Below, piece by piece: positions 8,646-18,170 of a DNA stretch of 64,000 nucleotides (positions are counted from its first letter, which is position 1; each line of letters starts with the position of its first letter). The position numbers were made by a program, and so were the translations under genes. Source of the stretch: Thioalkalivibrio sp. HK1. Its GTDB lineage: Bacteria; Pseudomonadota; Gammaproteobacteria; HK1. Location: assembly GCA_000583135.1 (NCBI GenBank), contig JFBG01000012.1, positions 20,162 to 84,161 of the forward strand, written 5' to 3'. The notes below the pieces were generated by a model. That model was not told the DNA's origin, made no database searches, and saw nothing but the letters and a program-made list of their open reading frames with translations.

Positions 8646-9653
8646 TCACAGCACTTCGTCCACGCCGATCGAGCGGCCCTCGGCAACGGATTGCATCGCC
8701 GCTTCGGCGAGTATCAATGCCCGCCGACCGTCCTCGAAATCGGCTTCGACCGGCGTGCCGTTCTCGATGGCGTCGATGAACGAGTCGATCTCGGCATCGA
8801 AGGCTTCCCTGTAGCGCTCGATGAAAAAGTTCAAATAAGGCTCGGCGGCCTCGACCTGCTCGGCTTTGAATTTGCGAACCTCGACCGGCTTGCGATTCAG
8901 ACTTTGAACCATGCCCTTGGTTCCCAACAGCTCCACCCGCTGGTCGTAGCCGAAGGTCGAGGTGCGAGAGGTGTTGATATGGCACTGCTTGCCCGATGCG
9001 GTGCTCATGATCACCATCGATGTATCGTAATCGTTCAGTTCCCCCATCAAAACGGGGTCGATCAGCCGGCCGCCGATGGCGAAAACCTCGACCGGCTCCT
9101 CGGCGAGCATGAAACGCGCCAAGTCGAAATCGTGGATCACCATGTCGCGGAAGAGGCCGCCCGCTTGCTCGTAATAGGAGCGGGGGGGCATTTCGGGATC
9201 GCGCGAGGTGATGATGACTTGATGGAGTTCTCCGATCTCACCTGCGGCCACCGCAGCGCGCGCCGCCCGATGGCCCGGATCGAAGCGGCGATTGAGGCCG
9301 ATCTGAATGGGCACGCCTTTGTCCCTCACCCTCTCGGCGCAGGCGTTGACGCGGGCCAACGACAGGTCGATGGGCTTTTCGCACAGCACCGGCTTGCCGG
9401 CGGCGACCGCCGCTTCGATGTAATCGGCGTGGGTGGGAGTCGCACTGGCGATCAGCACCGCATCCACATCGGCGGCGGAAAATATCTCTTCGGGGGTCTT
9501 GGCGAGATGCACCCCTTGGGCGGCTGCGACCTCCTCGGCGAAAGGGGTATGCGTGTCATAGACCGCCACCAATCGCGCCCGGGGATGCGCTACGATATTG
9601 GATGCGTGCATTCTTCCGATGCGGCCGCAGCCGAGCACCGCGATTTTGAGCAT
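8646..9653 (-). CDS. iolG: Inositol 2-dehydrogenase
   Basis: 335 residues, the normal IolG length. It has an NAD-binding VLGCGRIGRMHASNI motif, VLCEKPIDLSLARV with the catalytic Lys, and the GGLFRDMVIHDFDLARFM block with the Asp and His used on inositol. IolG oxidises myo-inositol to 2-keto-myo-inositol (scyllo-inosose), the first step of the pathway. AAGGAG precedes the ATG. It is divergent from iolD, with iolE about 7 kb further on, so three core iol enzymes are in this region. No iolA, iolB, iolC or iolJ is present in the window. Confidence 0.88.
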   Translation of the reverse strand: MLKIAVLGCGRIGRMHASNIVAHPRARLVAVYDTHTPFAEEVAAAQGVHLAKTPEEIFSAADVDAVLIASATPTHADYIEAAVAAGKPVLCEKPIDLSLARVNACAERVRDKGVPIQIGLNRRFDPGHRAARAAVAAGEIGELHQVIITSRDPEMPPRSYYEQAGGLFRDMVIHDFDLARFMLAEEPVEVFAIGGRLIDPVLMGELNDYDTSMVIMSTASGKQCHINTSRTSTFGYDQRVELLGTKGMVQSLNRKPVEVRKFKAEQVEAAEPYLNFFIERYREAFDAEIDSFIDAIENGTPVEADFEDGRRALILAEAAMQSVAEGRSIGVDEVL

Positions 9654-9725
9654 CGAGATCGCTCCTTGAGTGGTCTTTTCGATAGTCGATTCGGATCCGT
9701 CGGTCGATCGAGCGCTTGGGTGCCA

Positions 9726-9754
9726 ACCGCTCGAATACTAGCCGCTCGGATACT
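9726..9754. promoter_or_regulatory. Direct repeats in the iolG-iolD divergent promoter region
   Basis: Two near-identical 14-mers, ACCGCTCGAATACT and GCCGCTCGGATACT, lie 15 bp apart (start to start) in the 165-bp gap between the divergent iolG and iolD genes. Repeats on one face of the helix at this spacing suggest a regulator site. No known iol operator consensus was matched. Confidence 0.35.
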
Positions 9755-9818
9755 TCGGGCGTTTTTGCACTTCGAAAGGATATCTTAAAAGATCATCGAA
9801 TTCCGAGGGGGATATCGT

Positions 9819-11678
9819 ATGGCCGGTCCTGTGATTCGGTTGACCATGGCCCAAGCCGTGGTACGCCATCTCATCAATCAATACACGACTATCGATGGCG
9901 ACAAGGTACCGCTTTTCGCCGGCGTCTTCGGGATCTTCGGACACGGAAACGTGACCTGTCTATCCGAGGCCCTCGAAGGGGTGCAAGATCGACTCCCCAC
10001 TTGGCGGGGTCAGAACGAGCAGAGCATGGCATTGGCGGCCATCGGCTATGCCAAGGCGAAGCGGCGGCGACAGTGGATGATCGCCACCTCCTCCATCGGG
10101 CCCGGTGCCACCAATATGGTCACCGCCGCCGGTGTCGCCATGGCCAACAGACTCCCGGTGCTGCTGATCGCAGGGGATACCTTCTCCAATCGCCTTCCGG
10201 ATCCGGTTTTGCAGCAAGTCGAGCATTTTCACACCCCCTCGATCACGGTCAACGACGCTTTCAAGCCGGTCACCCGCTACTGGGATCGGATCACCCATCC
10301 CGCCCAGATCATTTCGAGTCTTCCGCAGGCGATCGCCACCATGATGGACCCCGGCGATTGCGGGCCTGCCTTCCTCGCCCTGCCGCAGGATACGCAGGAG
10401 ATCGCCTTCGACTATCCGCAAGCCTTCTTCGATGAAAGGGTCTGGACCGTCCCGAGGCCGCGCCCCGATCGATGCCAGGTGATCGCAGCGGCGGATCTGC
10501 TGAAAAGCGCGCAACGGCCCTTGATCATCTCCGGCGGCGGCGTTCGTTATTCGAATGCGGAAGATCGCTTGGCCGAGTTCGCAAGTGCGCGCGGGATCCC
10601 CATCGTCGAGACCATCGCGGGCAAAGGTAGCCTCACCCATTACCACCCGCTCCACGCCGGGCCGATCGGCATCATCGGTTCGACCTCGGCCAATACCCTG
10701 GCCGAAGAGGCCGATGTGATCCTCGCCGTCGGAACGCGGCTTCAAGACTTCACCACCGGATCGTGGACGGCCTTCGCCCCCGATGCGCAATTCATATCGA
10801 TCAACGCCGCCCGCTTCGATGCGATGAAGCATCGAGCGCTGGCGGTGGTCGGGGATGCAAGGGAAAGCGTCGACGAACTCGATGCCGCCCTCGGACAATG
10901 GCGGGCGGATCCGAGCCATCTGGAACGGGCGGCGACGCTCTTCGGGCAGTGGGATGCGCTGCTGCAAGCGCATCAAGCGCCCACCAACGCGCCGATCCCG
11001 ACCTACGCCCAAGTCGTCGATGCCGTCAACAAGAGCGCCGGGGATGACGATACGATGGTAACCGCCGCCGGCGGCCTTCCGGGCGAGACCGCCAAGGGCT
11101 GGCGCGTGAAGAATCCGCATACCTTCGATCTGGAGTTCGGCTTTTCCTGCATGGGCTACGAGGTGGCTGCCGGCTGGGGGGTCGCCATGGCGATCAAGGG
11201 CAAGGGGGTGCCGATCGTGCTGGTCGGCGACGGCAGTTATTTGATGATGAACTCCGATATTTATTCCACCGTGCTCACCGGCCACAAGATGATCGTCATC
11301 GTTTGCGATAACGGCGGCTATGCGGTCATCAATCGACTCCAAGAATTCAAGGGTACGCCCGGATTCAACAACCTGCTCAAGGATTGTCGGGTGCTGAATC
11401 CGAACGACCCCGAGCGCGTGGATTTCGCAGCGCATGCCCGTTCGATGGGGGCGCAGGCCCGCCATTGCGAAAGCCTCGCCGAACTGACGAGCGCACTGGA
11501 GTGGGCGAAAACGACCGACAAGACCACCGTGCTGTCGATCGCAACCGATGCCTATTCGTGGGTCCCGGGCGATGCCGAGTGGGATGTGGGGGTCCCGGAA
11601 GTTTCCGAGAGAGAAACGGTGCGATGCGCGCGCAAGGATCAAGAGCGCATCCGGGCTCGGCAACGAGTGGGGGTATGA
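9819..11678 (+). CDS. iolD: 3D-(3,5/4)-trihydroxycyclohexane-1,2-dione hydrolase, ThDP-dependent
   Basis: 619 residues. The IolD-specific N-terminus RLTMAQAVVRHLINQY leads into a three-domain ThDP enzyme. The catalytic Glu region is WRGQNEQSMALAAIGYA, and the ThDP/Mg motif VGDGSYLMMNSDIYSTV runs to CDNGGYAVINRLQ. IolD opens the cyclohexane ring of the dehydrated inosose to give 5-deoxyglucuronate. A GAGGGGG ribosome-binding site precedes the ATG. Its last base pairs overlap the next gene (GNAT) in an ATGA junction. Confidence 0.93.
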   Translation: MAGPVIRLTMAQAVVRHLINQYTTIDGDKVPLFAGVFGIFGHGNVTCLSEALEGVQDRLPTWRGQNEQSMALAAIGYAKAKRRRQWMIATSSIGPGATNMVTAAGVAMANRLPVLLIAGDTFSNRLPDPVLQQVEHFHTPSITVNDAFKPVTRYWDRITHPAQIISSLPQAIATMMDPGDCGPAFLALPQDTQEIAFDYPQAFFDERVWTVPRPRPDRCQVIAAADLLKSAQRPLIISGGGVRYSNAEDRLAEFASARGIPIVETIAGKGSLTHYHPLHAGPIGIIGSTSANTLAEEADVILAVGTRLQDFTTGSWTAFAPDAQFISINAARFDAMKHRALAVVGDARESVDELDAALGQWRADPSHLERAATLFGQWDALLQAHQAPTNAPIPTYAQVVDAVNKSAGDDDTMVTAAGGLPGETAKGWRVKNPHTFDLEFGFSCMGYEVAAGWGVAMAIKGKGVPIVLVGDGSYLMMNSDIYSTVLTGHKMIVIVCDNGGYAVINRLQEFKGTPGFNNLLKDCRVLNPNDPERVDFAAHARSMGAQARHCESLAELTSALEWAKTTDKTTVLSIATDAYSWVPGDAEWDVGVPEVSERETVRCARKDQERIRARQRVGV

Positions 11679-12181
11679 ATATCCGGGATTGGTGCGAGGC
11701 CGATTTGGGCGAGATGCACGCGATCAACGAGGCCTGCGTCCCCGGTGTCGGCACGCTTTCGAGATCCGATTTCGATCGCCTCGTGCAAGATGTAGGTGTG
11801 GCGACACCACTCGCCGAGATCGCCGGCGAGGTGGCCGGCTTCGTGCTGTGCATGCAAGAAGGGCTCGACTACGCAAGCCTCAACTATCGGTGGATTTCCG
11901 AACGTTTCGAACGCTTCGCATACATCGATCGCGTGGCCGTGGCCGAAAAATACCGAGGTCGAGGGATCGGCGGAGCGCTCTACCAAGCGACCTTCGCCCG
12001 CTTTCAAGACCGGCGGCCGGTTCTTTTGGCCGAGGTCAATCTGGCACCGCCCAATCCGGGTTCGCTGCGCTTCCACAAACGCCACGGCTTCGAGGAGATC
12101 GGCGAGCGTTGGGAGCCCGATGGCGAAAAGGGCGTCGTTTATCTGGCGCGCGCCCCGCTCCGCTCCCGGATCGATGGATAG
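11675..12181 (+). CDS. GNAT-family acetyltransferase
   Basis: 168 residues. The acetyl-CoA motif is VAVAEKYRGRGIGGALY, and the C-terminal part has the RFHKRHGFEEIGE stretch typical of small GNATs similar to COG3818. The ATG overlaps the iolD stop (ATGA), so it is translationally coupled to iolD. Its substrate is not known; placement after iolD suggests an amine or amino-sugar in the same catabolic context, which is inference. Its stop is 27 bp from the end of the convergent mttB-like gene. Confidence 0.8.
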   Translation: MNIRDWCEADLGEMHAINEACVPGVGTLSRSDFDRLVQDVGVATPLAEIAGEVAGFVLCMQEGLDYASLNYRWISERFERFAYIDRVAVAEKYRGRGIGGALYQATFARFQDRRPVLLAEVNLAPPNPGSLRFHKRHGFEEIGERWEPDGEKGVVYLARAPLRSRIDG

Positions 12182-12208
12182 AGGTTGCAAGGAAGCGGAC
12201 CGTCATCT

Positions 12209-13807
12209 TCAATCCGAGCGATGCCCGATATCCGCCGATCGAAGATCTTTCGAAGATAAATGGATATCGAAGCGATCGCGGATACGGCGATCGACTTCGG
12301 CGCTTAGATAGTGCGGATGGTGATTCGCCAAAATCTCGCGGGCGATCGATCGGGCGCGAGAGGCGATATCGAGCGCCCCCTTTTCGGCCCAAACCGAGGG
12401 CGTATCGCGATCGGCGAGCGCAGGGTAGTAATAGTCACGCTGCATGGCCGCCATGGTATGGGCGGCGCCGAGGAAATGTCCCTCGCCCGTTGCCGCCTCC
12501 AAGATCGCATCGAAGCCCAAAGTCTCCTCGCTGACCTCGATGCCGCGGATCAGTCGATAGACATGGCCGAGCATTTCGTTATCGGCGACGAAGGCCTCGA
12601 AGGAGGCGCCGAGCAAGCCCGCCATCATCCCCGAGGATTCATAGACCATATTGCCCCCGGCAAGACCGGCGGCGACCGCGGCGATGGCTTTTTCCGCCCC
12701 CATCTGGGCATCGACGACCTTGGCATCGGACATCGAGCAAGCGATGCCGCTGGGCAAACCCAAGTGGTTGGAAACTTGCGCGGCGGCGGCGTTCATCGCC
12801 GATATCTCGCCCCCGCCGCCGGCAAAAGCCCCGGTTCGAAGATCGACCACCAGCGGCCAATTCGAGAAGATGACGGGATAGCCCGGCTCGAATAGATTGA
12901 CCAGGGTCAGCGCGGCCAAGGTCTCGGCCGTGGATTGCGCCAGCATGCCCGCCGGAGTCGCCGGGGCCGTGGCCCCCGATTGGGCGGCGATGATGGCGTT
13001 GATCGGCACCCGGCGGCGGATGCAGGCGAGGGTTACGTCGACCGCATCCTCTCCGAAACGCAGCGGCGAGATCACGGGCGAGATATGCGCCTTGCAAAAG
13101 GGTCTGGATTTGAACGCGCCTTCGCCCCCCAGCGCCCAATCGAATAGATCGACGATCGGATCGACATTGGCCCCGACCGTGAACGACATTCCGATCGGCT
13201 TGGTGGTTCCCGCCAAGAGCGCGTAGGCGGTGTTGATATCGAGGTCGAAGGGGTCCGCAACATCGGTGGCGATGCAGCAACGGGTGAACCAGCTGACGTG
13301 ATCGAGGGTGTCGACCAGGCGAGTGAAATCATAGAGATCGCGCAGCGTCGAGGGTCGGTATCGGCCGGTATCGATATCGAGGGTCTGGACCGCGGCCCCG
13401 CCGGTTCCGAAATAAACGCGATCGCCCCCGATCTCGAAATCGTATCGGGGATCGCGCCCGTGATAGACGAAGGACTTCGCGGCCCCATCGATGATATTCT
13501 CGATGAGCGGGCGAGGAAAGCAAAGACGGCGGTATCGATTCCAATGGGCGCCGCCCTCGATGGCCTTGTCGATCACCGGCGCCGGAACCCGATCCATCCC
13601 GATTTCGGCCAGGATACGCATCGCGGTATCGATGATGTCGACGACTCCACGATCGGAAAGCGGGCGGTAATGACCGCCTCGTTGCCCCGGAGGGCCGGCG
13701 ACGATCTGTGGCTTGGGAGCGCTGCGAGCGGCGACTCGCACGGCCCGCCCGCCGGGGCGCTTGGCTCCCCTTTTTCCGCCATCGGCTTTTTTTTCGCTGC
13801 CTGACAT
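12209..13807 (-). CDS. MttB-family (trimethylamine/glycine betaine) methyltransferase, non-pyrrolysine type
   Basis: 532 residues of the trimethylamine:corrinoid methyltransferase family. Typical stretches are FGTGGAAVQTLDIDTG, ISPVISPLRFGEDAVDV, IIAAQSGATAPATPAGMLAQ and YPVIFSNWPLVVDLRTGAFA. No internal amber codon occurs, so it is of the non-pyrrolysine branch whose characterised member MtgB demethylates glycine betaine. The N-terminal ~40 residues are basic and low-complexity. GAGGGGGG lies before the ATG. No corrinoid protein or reactivase gene is nearby, so its methyl acceptor is unclear. It is divergent from a DMGDH-like gene, which fits catabolism of methylated amines. Confidence 0.85.
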   Translation of the reverse strand: MSGSEKKADGGKRGAKRPGGRAVRVAARSAPKPQIVAGPPGQRGGHYRPLSDRGVVDIIDTAMRILAEIGMDRVPAPVIDKAIEGGAHWNRYRRLCFPRPLIENIIDGAAKSFVYHGRDPRYDFEIGGDRVYFGTGGAAVQTLDIDTGRYRPSTLRDLYDFTRLVDTLDHVSWFTRCCIATDVADPFDLDINTAYALLAGTTKPIGMSFTVGANVDPIVDLFDWALGGEGAFKSRPFCKAHISPVISPLRFGEDAVDVTLACIRRRVPINAIIAAQSGATAPATPAGMLAQSTAETLAALTLVNLFEPGYPVIFSNWPLVVDLRTGAFAGGGGEISAMNAAAAQVSNHLGLPSGIACSMSDAKVVDAQMGAEKAIAAVAAGLAGGNMVYESSGMMAGLLGASFEAFVADNEMLGHVYRLIRGIEVSEETLGFDAILEAATGEGHFLGAAHTMAAMQRDYYYPALADRDTPSVWAEKGALDIASRARSIAREILANHHPHYLSAEVDRRIRDRFDIHLSSKDLRSADIGHRSD

Positions 13808-13899
13808 TCGATCCCCCCTCGTCTTTTCGCTTCGTCTTTTCGATCCATGCAGGCCCGGGGCAAGCCGATCGATCGGCGAAATCCATCGAATCGAGCACT

Positions 13900-16320
13900 A
13901 TGAAAACACAGACCCGAGTTGTCGTGATCGGCGGGGGCATCGGCGGTTGCTCGACGCTCTACCACCTGACCTGCGAGGGAATCACCGATTGCGTCCTGAT
14001 CGAGCGCGATGAACTGACCTCGGGGACCACTTGGCATTCCGCCGCTCAGGTGACGAATTTCGGCCCGAACCAAACGATGATCGGCCTGAAGAGCCACTCG
14101 ATCAAGCTCTATAAAGCGCTCGCCGAGGATCCCGACTACCCGATCGACTATCACCACGGCACCGGCGGAATGCGGCTGGCCTCGACCGAGGATCATGTCG
14201 ACGGCTACCGCCATTTCATCAGCCTCGCCAAGGGCATGGGCGTGCCCTTCGAATATATCGACGCCAAGGAGTGCAAACGCCGCCACCCGCTGGTCGACAC
14301 CGACAATCTATTGGGGGCGCTTTGGGATCCCTATGACGGCGATATCGACCCCGCCCAACTCTGCCAAGCCCTCGCTCGACGAGCGCGCAAGGCCGGGGCC
14401 GAGATCCACCGCTTCAATCCGGTGATCGATCTGACGCAAAAGGGAGACGGATCATGGATCGTCCATAGCCAAAAGGGCGATATCCATTGCGAGAAAATCG
14501 TCGATGCCGGCGGCTATCGGTGCAACGAGATCGGGGCCATGATGGGCGTCGAGTTGCCGGTGGCATCGATGGAACATCAGTACATGCTCACCGAGCGCAT
14601 CCCCGAGATCGAGGCCCTCGATATCCGCCTCCCTCTGATCCGCTGTCCCACGGACGATTTCTACTGCCGCCAAGAGAAAAAAGGACTCCTTGTCGGCTTC
14701 TACGAGCAGGACTGCCGACCCTGGGGCTTGGACGGGATCGACCCGGGTTTTTCGATGGCGCTTTGTCCGAACGATCTCGATCGGGTCATGGATGTCATGG
14801 GCGGCGCATTCCATCGCCTGCCCTGTCTGATAAAAGCGGGCATCCGCAACGTGATCAACGGACCGATCACCTACACCCCCGACGGCCTGCCGCTGGTGGG
14901 CAAGATCCCGGGCAAGCGCAACGCCTATTGCATCACCGGATTGCGGGCGGGTTTGGGCGAAGGGGGCGGGCATGGTTGGCTGTTGGCCCAGATCATCGCT
15001 CACGGAGAGGCTTGCTACGATACTTGGTGCTTGGATCCGCGTCGTTTCTCCCCTCATGCCAATGTGGAATTCACCGCCATCAAGGCCATGGAGGATTATC
15101 GGAACGAATTCCGCTTCCACCGGCCGCACGAGCATCGCCCGGCGGGGCGCAGGCTCAAAACGACACCGCTTTACGAGACACTGCTTGGCTTGGGCGCCGA
15201 GTTTTCGGTGGTCGATGGCTGGGAGCGGGTGGATTTCTTCAAGCCCTCTTCCGATTTCGAAGAGGATCTCTCGTTTCGCATCAACAATGTCCATGAGGTC
15301 GTCGCCTTGGAAGTGGCCAATGTCCGAGATAACGTCGGGATCATGGAGGTCAACGGCTTCAACCGGCTCGAAATCACCGGGGCCGGCGCACACGATTGGC
15401 TCGATGCGCTTTCTTGTTCGCGCATCCCGAGAAGGAAGGGCAAGATCGGTCTGGCCTATTTCCTGAACCACCAAGGCAACGTCAAGTGCGAGGCGACGAT
15501 CGCCAATCTTGGATCGGGCAAGATCTGGTACGGCTCGGCGGCGGCGGCCGAGCGACACGATTTGGAGTGGCTGAGCGAGCATGCCCCCATCGACGGATCG
15601 ATCCGGATAACGAGTTTGACGAGCAGCCATACGATCCTCGTCGTCGCCGGAGCGAGGGCGCGCGATCTCCTCGCCGCCGTCTCGCCGCGCACGGATTGGT
15701 CGGCGGCCGCCTTCCCTTGGCTAAGCGTACGCAAGGTTCATATCGGATATATCGAGGCCATCGTCATGGCGGTGTCGTTCTCGGGGGAACCCGCTTGGGA
15801 GATCCACCTGAAGGTCGAGCAATCAAGGCCGTGCTTCGATATCCTGGTCGAAGCCGGTCGGGAATTCGATCTCGGGCTTTTCGGATCCAGAGCCTTGGAA
15901 TCGATGCGCATCGAGAAGGGCTATCGGCACTGGAAGAGCGATCTGATCACCGAGTTCAATCCCTTCGAAAGCGGGCTCGAACGCTTTGTCGAGATGGACA
16001 AGGAGTTCATCGGCAAGGCCGCTCTCGAGCGGATGCGCGATGACGGTCCCCGGCGCAGATTCGCAACGATGGAAGTGGCAAGCGATATCGCGGTGGCGCA
16101 TCCGGGGGATTCGATCGTCGTCGACGAAAAGGTCGTCGGGACTATCACCTCCTCGGCTTGGGGTCATCGCACGGGCAAGAATCTGGCCATGGGATTCATC
16201 GACCCCGGCCACGCCGCTATCGGCAGCGTGCTAAAGGTCGAGATCATCGGGCGCACCTTCGACGCCAAGGTCGTGGCGGGCGGCCTTTACGATCCCGCCA
16301 ACGAACGATTGCGGGGCTGA
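13900..16320 (+). CDS. Dimethylglycine/sarcosine dehydrogenase-like flavoprotein with C-terminal GcvT domain
   Basis: 806 residues, normal for the family. An N-terminal FAD motif VVIGGGIGGCSTLYHL (GGGIGG at 11-16) is followed by TTWHSAAQ. His46 there matches the His that carries covalent FAD in dimethylglycine dehydrogenase. The DAO domain spans about 5-370. The aminomethyltransferase (GcvT) part follows, ending with FVEMDKEFIGKAALERM and a barrel domain. Such enzymes demethylate N-methylated glycines and pass formaldehyde to tetrahydrofolate. The ATG at 13900 fits the family start; upstream codons would overlap the divergent mttB-like gene. Pairing with an MttB homologue suggests stepwise N-demethylation of a betaine-like compound. 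The substrate is unproven. Confidence 0.87.
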   Translation: MKTQTRVVVIGGGIGGCSTLYHLTCEGITDCVLIERDELTSGTTWHSAAQVTNFGPNQTMIGLKSHSIKLYKALAEDPDYPIDYHHGTGGMRLASTEDHVDGYRHFISLAKGMGVPFEYIDAKECKRRHPLVDTDNLLGALWDPYDGDIDPAQLCQALARRARKAGAEIHRFNPVIDLTQKGDGSWIVHSQKGDIHCEKIVDAGGYRCNEIGAMMGVELPVASMEHQYMLTERIPEIEALDIRLPLIRCPTDDFYCRQEKKGLLVGFYEQDCRPWGLDGIDPGFSMALCPNDLDRVMDVMGGAFHRLPCLIKAGIRNVINGPITYTPDGLPLVGKIPGKRNAYCITGLRAGLGEGGGHGWLLAQIIAHGEACYDTWCLDPRRFSPHANVEFTAIKAMEDYRNEFRFHRPHEHRPAGRRLKTTPLYETLLGLGAEFSVVDGWERVDFFKPSSDFEEDLSFRINNVHEVVALEVANVRDNVGIMEVNGFNRLEITGAGAHDWLDALSCSRIPRRKGKIGLAYFLNHQGNVKCEATIANLGSGKIWYGSAAAAERHDLEWLSEHAPIDGSIRITSLTSSHTILVVAGARARDLLAAVSPRTDWSAAAFPWLSVRKVHIGYIEAIVMAVSFSGEPAWEIHLKVEQSRPCFDILVEAGREFDLGLFGSRALESMRIEKGYRHWKSDLITEFNPFESGLERFVEMDKEFIGKAALERMRDDGPRRRFATMEVASDIAVAHPGDSIVVDEKVVGTITSSAWGHRTGKNLAMGFIDPGHAAIGSVLKVEIIGRTFDAKVVAGGLYDPANERLRG

Positions 16321-16446
16321 TCCATCGGGCGGTCGGGTATCCGCGGTTTCGGCGAAGGCCCTTCGATCCTCGATCTCTTGAATCCGAATCGACTAGGATC
16401 ACGAAGGCGTTCGCACCTTCGATAACGAATGGAGATTTGAAAAATC

Positions 16447-17346
16447 GTGCTACAGGCCAAGATCGGTATTTCGCCCATCGCTTGGTGGAACGACGACCTC
16501 GAGGAACTCTCGGACGATGTGAGCCTCGAAGAATGCCTGCGCCAAGCATCGCAAGCGGGATACTCGGGTATCGAAACCGGCCAGCGATTTCCGATGTCGA
16601 TGGAAGAACTCGGACCCGTCTTGGATCGATACAAGATATCGATCTGCGGCGGCTGGTTCTCGGGGCGGCTGCTCGAAGGGGACCTGGAGGCCGAGAAGGA
16701 TCGCATTCGCAAGCAGATGGATTTCTTCATCGCCGCCGGAGCCCCTTGCATCGTCTACGGCGAAACCGCCCGCTCGATCCAAGGAGATCGCCACACACCC
16801 CTATCCGCCAAGCCGACCATCGATGACCGCCGGATGAAGGCCTACGGGGAGAGGGTGACCGCCTTCGCCGAATGGTGCGCCGATGAAGGCATGCCCATCT
16901 CCTACCACCACCATGTCGGTACCGTGATCGAGACCGAATCGGAAATCGACGCCTTCGTCAATCGCACCGGCGAGGCGGTGAGATTGCTCTATGATACGGG
17001 GCACTTGGCCATGGCCAACGGCGATATCTCCCGTATGCTGGCCCATCACCGCCGGATCAGCCATGTCCATACCAAGGATATCCGACGAGCGGTGGTGAAC
17101 GGGCTCGATCGGGAAAAGGAAAGTTTCCTGGATGCGGTTTTGAAAGGGGCCTTCACGGTGCCCGGCGACGGCGATTTGCCTTTCGAGCGTATCGTCCTCG
17201 AATTGGCGGATCGCGGCTATCAGGGCTGGTTCGTGGTCGAAGCGGAGCAAGATCCGGTCGTCAGCCCGCCGCTCGAGATGGCGATCAAGGGCCATGATGA
17301 ATTGGCAAGGCTTTTGGAGGCCGCGCACTATCGGGTGATCTCATGA
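16447..17346 (+). CDS. iolE: Myo-inosose-2 dehydratase (IolE-like TIM barrel)
   Basis: 299 residues of the AP-endonuclease-2-like TIM barrel family. ISPIAWWNDDLEEL at the start is diagnostic of IolE. Metal ligands are seen in YHHHVGTVIE, LLYDTGHLAMA, ISHVHTKDIR and WFVVEAEQDP. IolE dehydrates scyllo-inosose to the dione that IolD cleaves. The start is GTG 16447 with GGAG about 12 bp upstream. The stop overlaps the next SDR gene (ATGA). A small hairpin, GAAGG and CCTTC around 16402-16420, lies in the leader after the DMGDH-like gene. Confidence 0.88.
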   Translation: MLQAKIGISPIAWWNDDLEELSDDVSLEECLRQASQAGYSGIETGQRFPMSMEELGPVLDRYKISICGGWFSGRLLEGDLEAEKDRIRKQMDFFIAAGAPCIVYGETARSIQGDRHTPLSAKPTIDDRRMKAYGERVTAFAEWCADEGMPISYHHHVGTVIETESEIDAFVNRTGEAVRLLYDTGHLAMANGDISRMLAHHRRISHVHTKDIRRAVVNGLDREKESFLDAVLKGAFTVPGDGDLPFERIVLELADRGYQGWFVVEAEQDPVVSPPLEMAIKGHDELARLLEAAHYRVIS

Positions 17347-18158
17347 ACAGGATCGACGGAAAAATCGCCATCGTCACCGGAGCCACGCAAGGACTCGGAG
17401 CCGCCGTCGCCCGGGCCTTCGCCGAAGCCGGGGCGCAAGGGATCGTCATCGTCGGGCGAGGGTTCGAGAAAGGAATCAAGGTGGCCGAGGGCATCGAATC
17501 GGCCACCGGGGTGCCGGTCGAAACGATCAAGGCGGACTTGGGCCGGATGGAGGATGTGCAAACCATCGTGCCGAAAACCGAGTCCCGCTTCGGCAGGGTC
17601 GATATTTTGGTGAACTGCGCCGCGCTCACCGATCGGGGCAATATTCTCGATACCTCGCAAGCGCTCTTCGACACCATCTTCGCCGTCAATGTCAGGGCTC
17701 CTTTTTTCTTGATGCAAGACAGCGCCAAATCGATGATCGCCAAGGGCATCGAGGGTGCGATCGTCAATATCGGCTCGACTTCGGCTCTGGCGGGGCAACC
17801 ATTCCTCTCCCCCTACTCCACTTCGAAGGGGGCGTTGGCGACGCTTACGCGAAATACCGGCTTTGCCTTGATGCGCAATCGGATCCGGGTCAACCAACTG
17901 AATATCGGATGGATGAACTCGGATCACGAACGCAAACTCCAAGCCGAGGAATCGGGGGATCCGGATTTCATCGACAAAGAAGCCGCCAAAACACCCTTCG
18001 GACGCCTTTTGGATCCCGCCGAGGTAGCCCGAGCCGTCCTTTGGGTGGCATCCGGCGATAGCGGGATGATGACCGGATCCGTGATCCAGTTCGATCAGTC
18101 GGTCTGGGGGGGTTATGACGGACAGCCTCCTGCGCCTGCCAATCCCTTGCGCGAATGA
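17343..18158 (+). CDS. Short-chain dehydrogenase/reductase in the cyclitol operon
   Basis: 271 residues. TGATQGLGAAV is the cofactor motif, NCAALTDRG occupies the NNAG position, and the active site is IGSTSA plus YSTSKGALATL. The end of the protein is a classical SDR tail (MMTGSVIQFDQS) with a short Pro-rich extension. It overlaps iolE by 4 bp and is followed 12 bp later by the sugar ABC ATPase, so all belong to one operon. It probably interconverts a cyclitol or sugar imported by that transporter. Confidence 0.87.
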   Translation: MNRIDGKIAIVTGATQGLGAAVARAFAEAGAQGIVIVGRGFEKGIKVAEGIESATGVPVETIKADLGRMEDVQTIVPKTESRFGRVDILVNCAALTDRGNILDTSQALFDTIFAVNVRAPFFLMQDSAKSMIAKGIEGAIVNIGSTSALAGQPFLSPYSTSKGALATLTRNTGFALMRNRIRVNQLNIGWMNSDHERKLQAEESGDPDFIDKEAAKTPFGRLLDPAEVARAVLWVASGDSGMMTGSVIQFDQSVWGGYDGQPPAPANPLRE

Positions 18159-18170
18159 GGAGATGGCGGA

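Noticed and set aside
7352..9788. Two long plus-strand open frames (7352-8779 and 8556-9788)
   Set aside because: They are antisense to the Gfo/Idh and iolG genes, have no recognisable domains and arise from the scarcity of stop codons in GC-rich sequence.
9960..11663. 567-codon minus-strand open frame
   Set aside because: It is antisense to iolD, whose motifs are unmistakable; the composition is that of a shadow frame.
12209..13807. Pyrrolysine-containing MttB
   Set aside because: The reading frame is continuous without an internal amber codon, and no pyl genes are present.
14452..15630. 392-codon minus-strand open frame
   Set aside because: Antisense to the DMGDH-like gene, without domain motifs or a ribosome-binding site.
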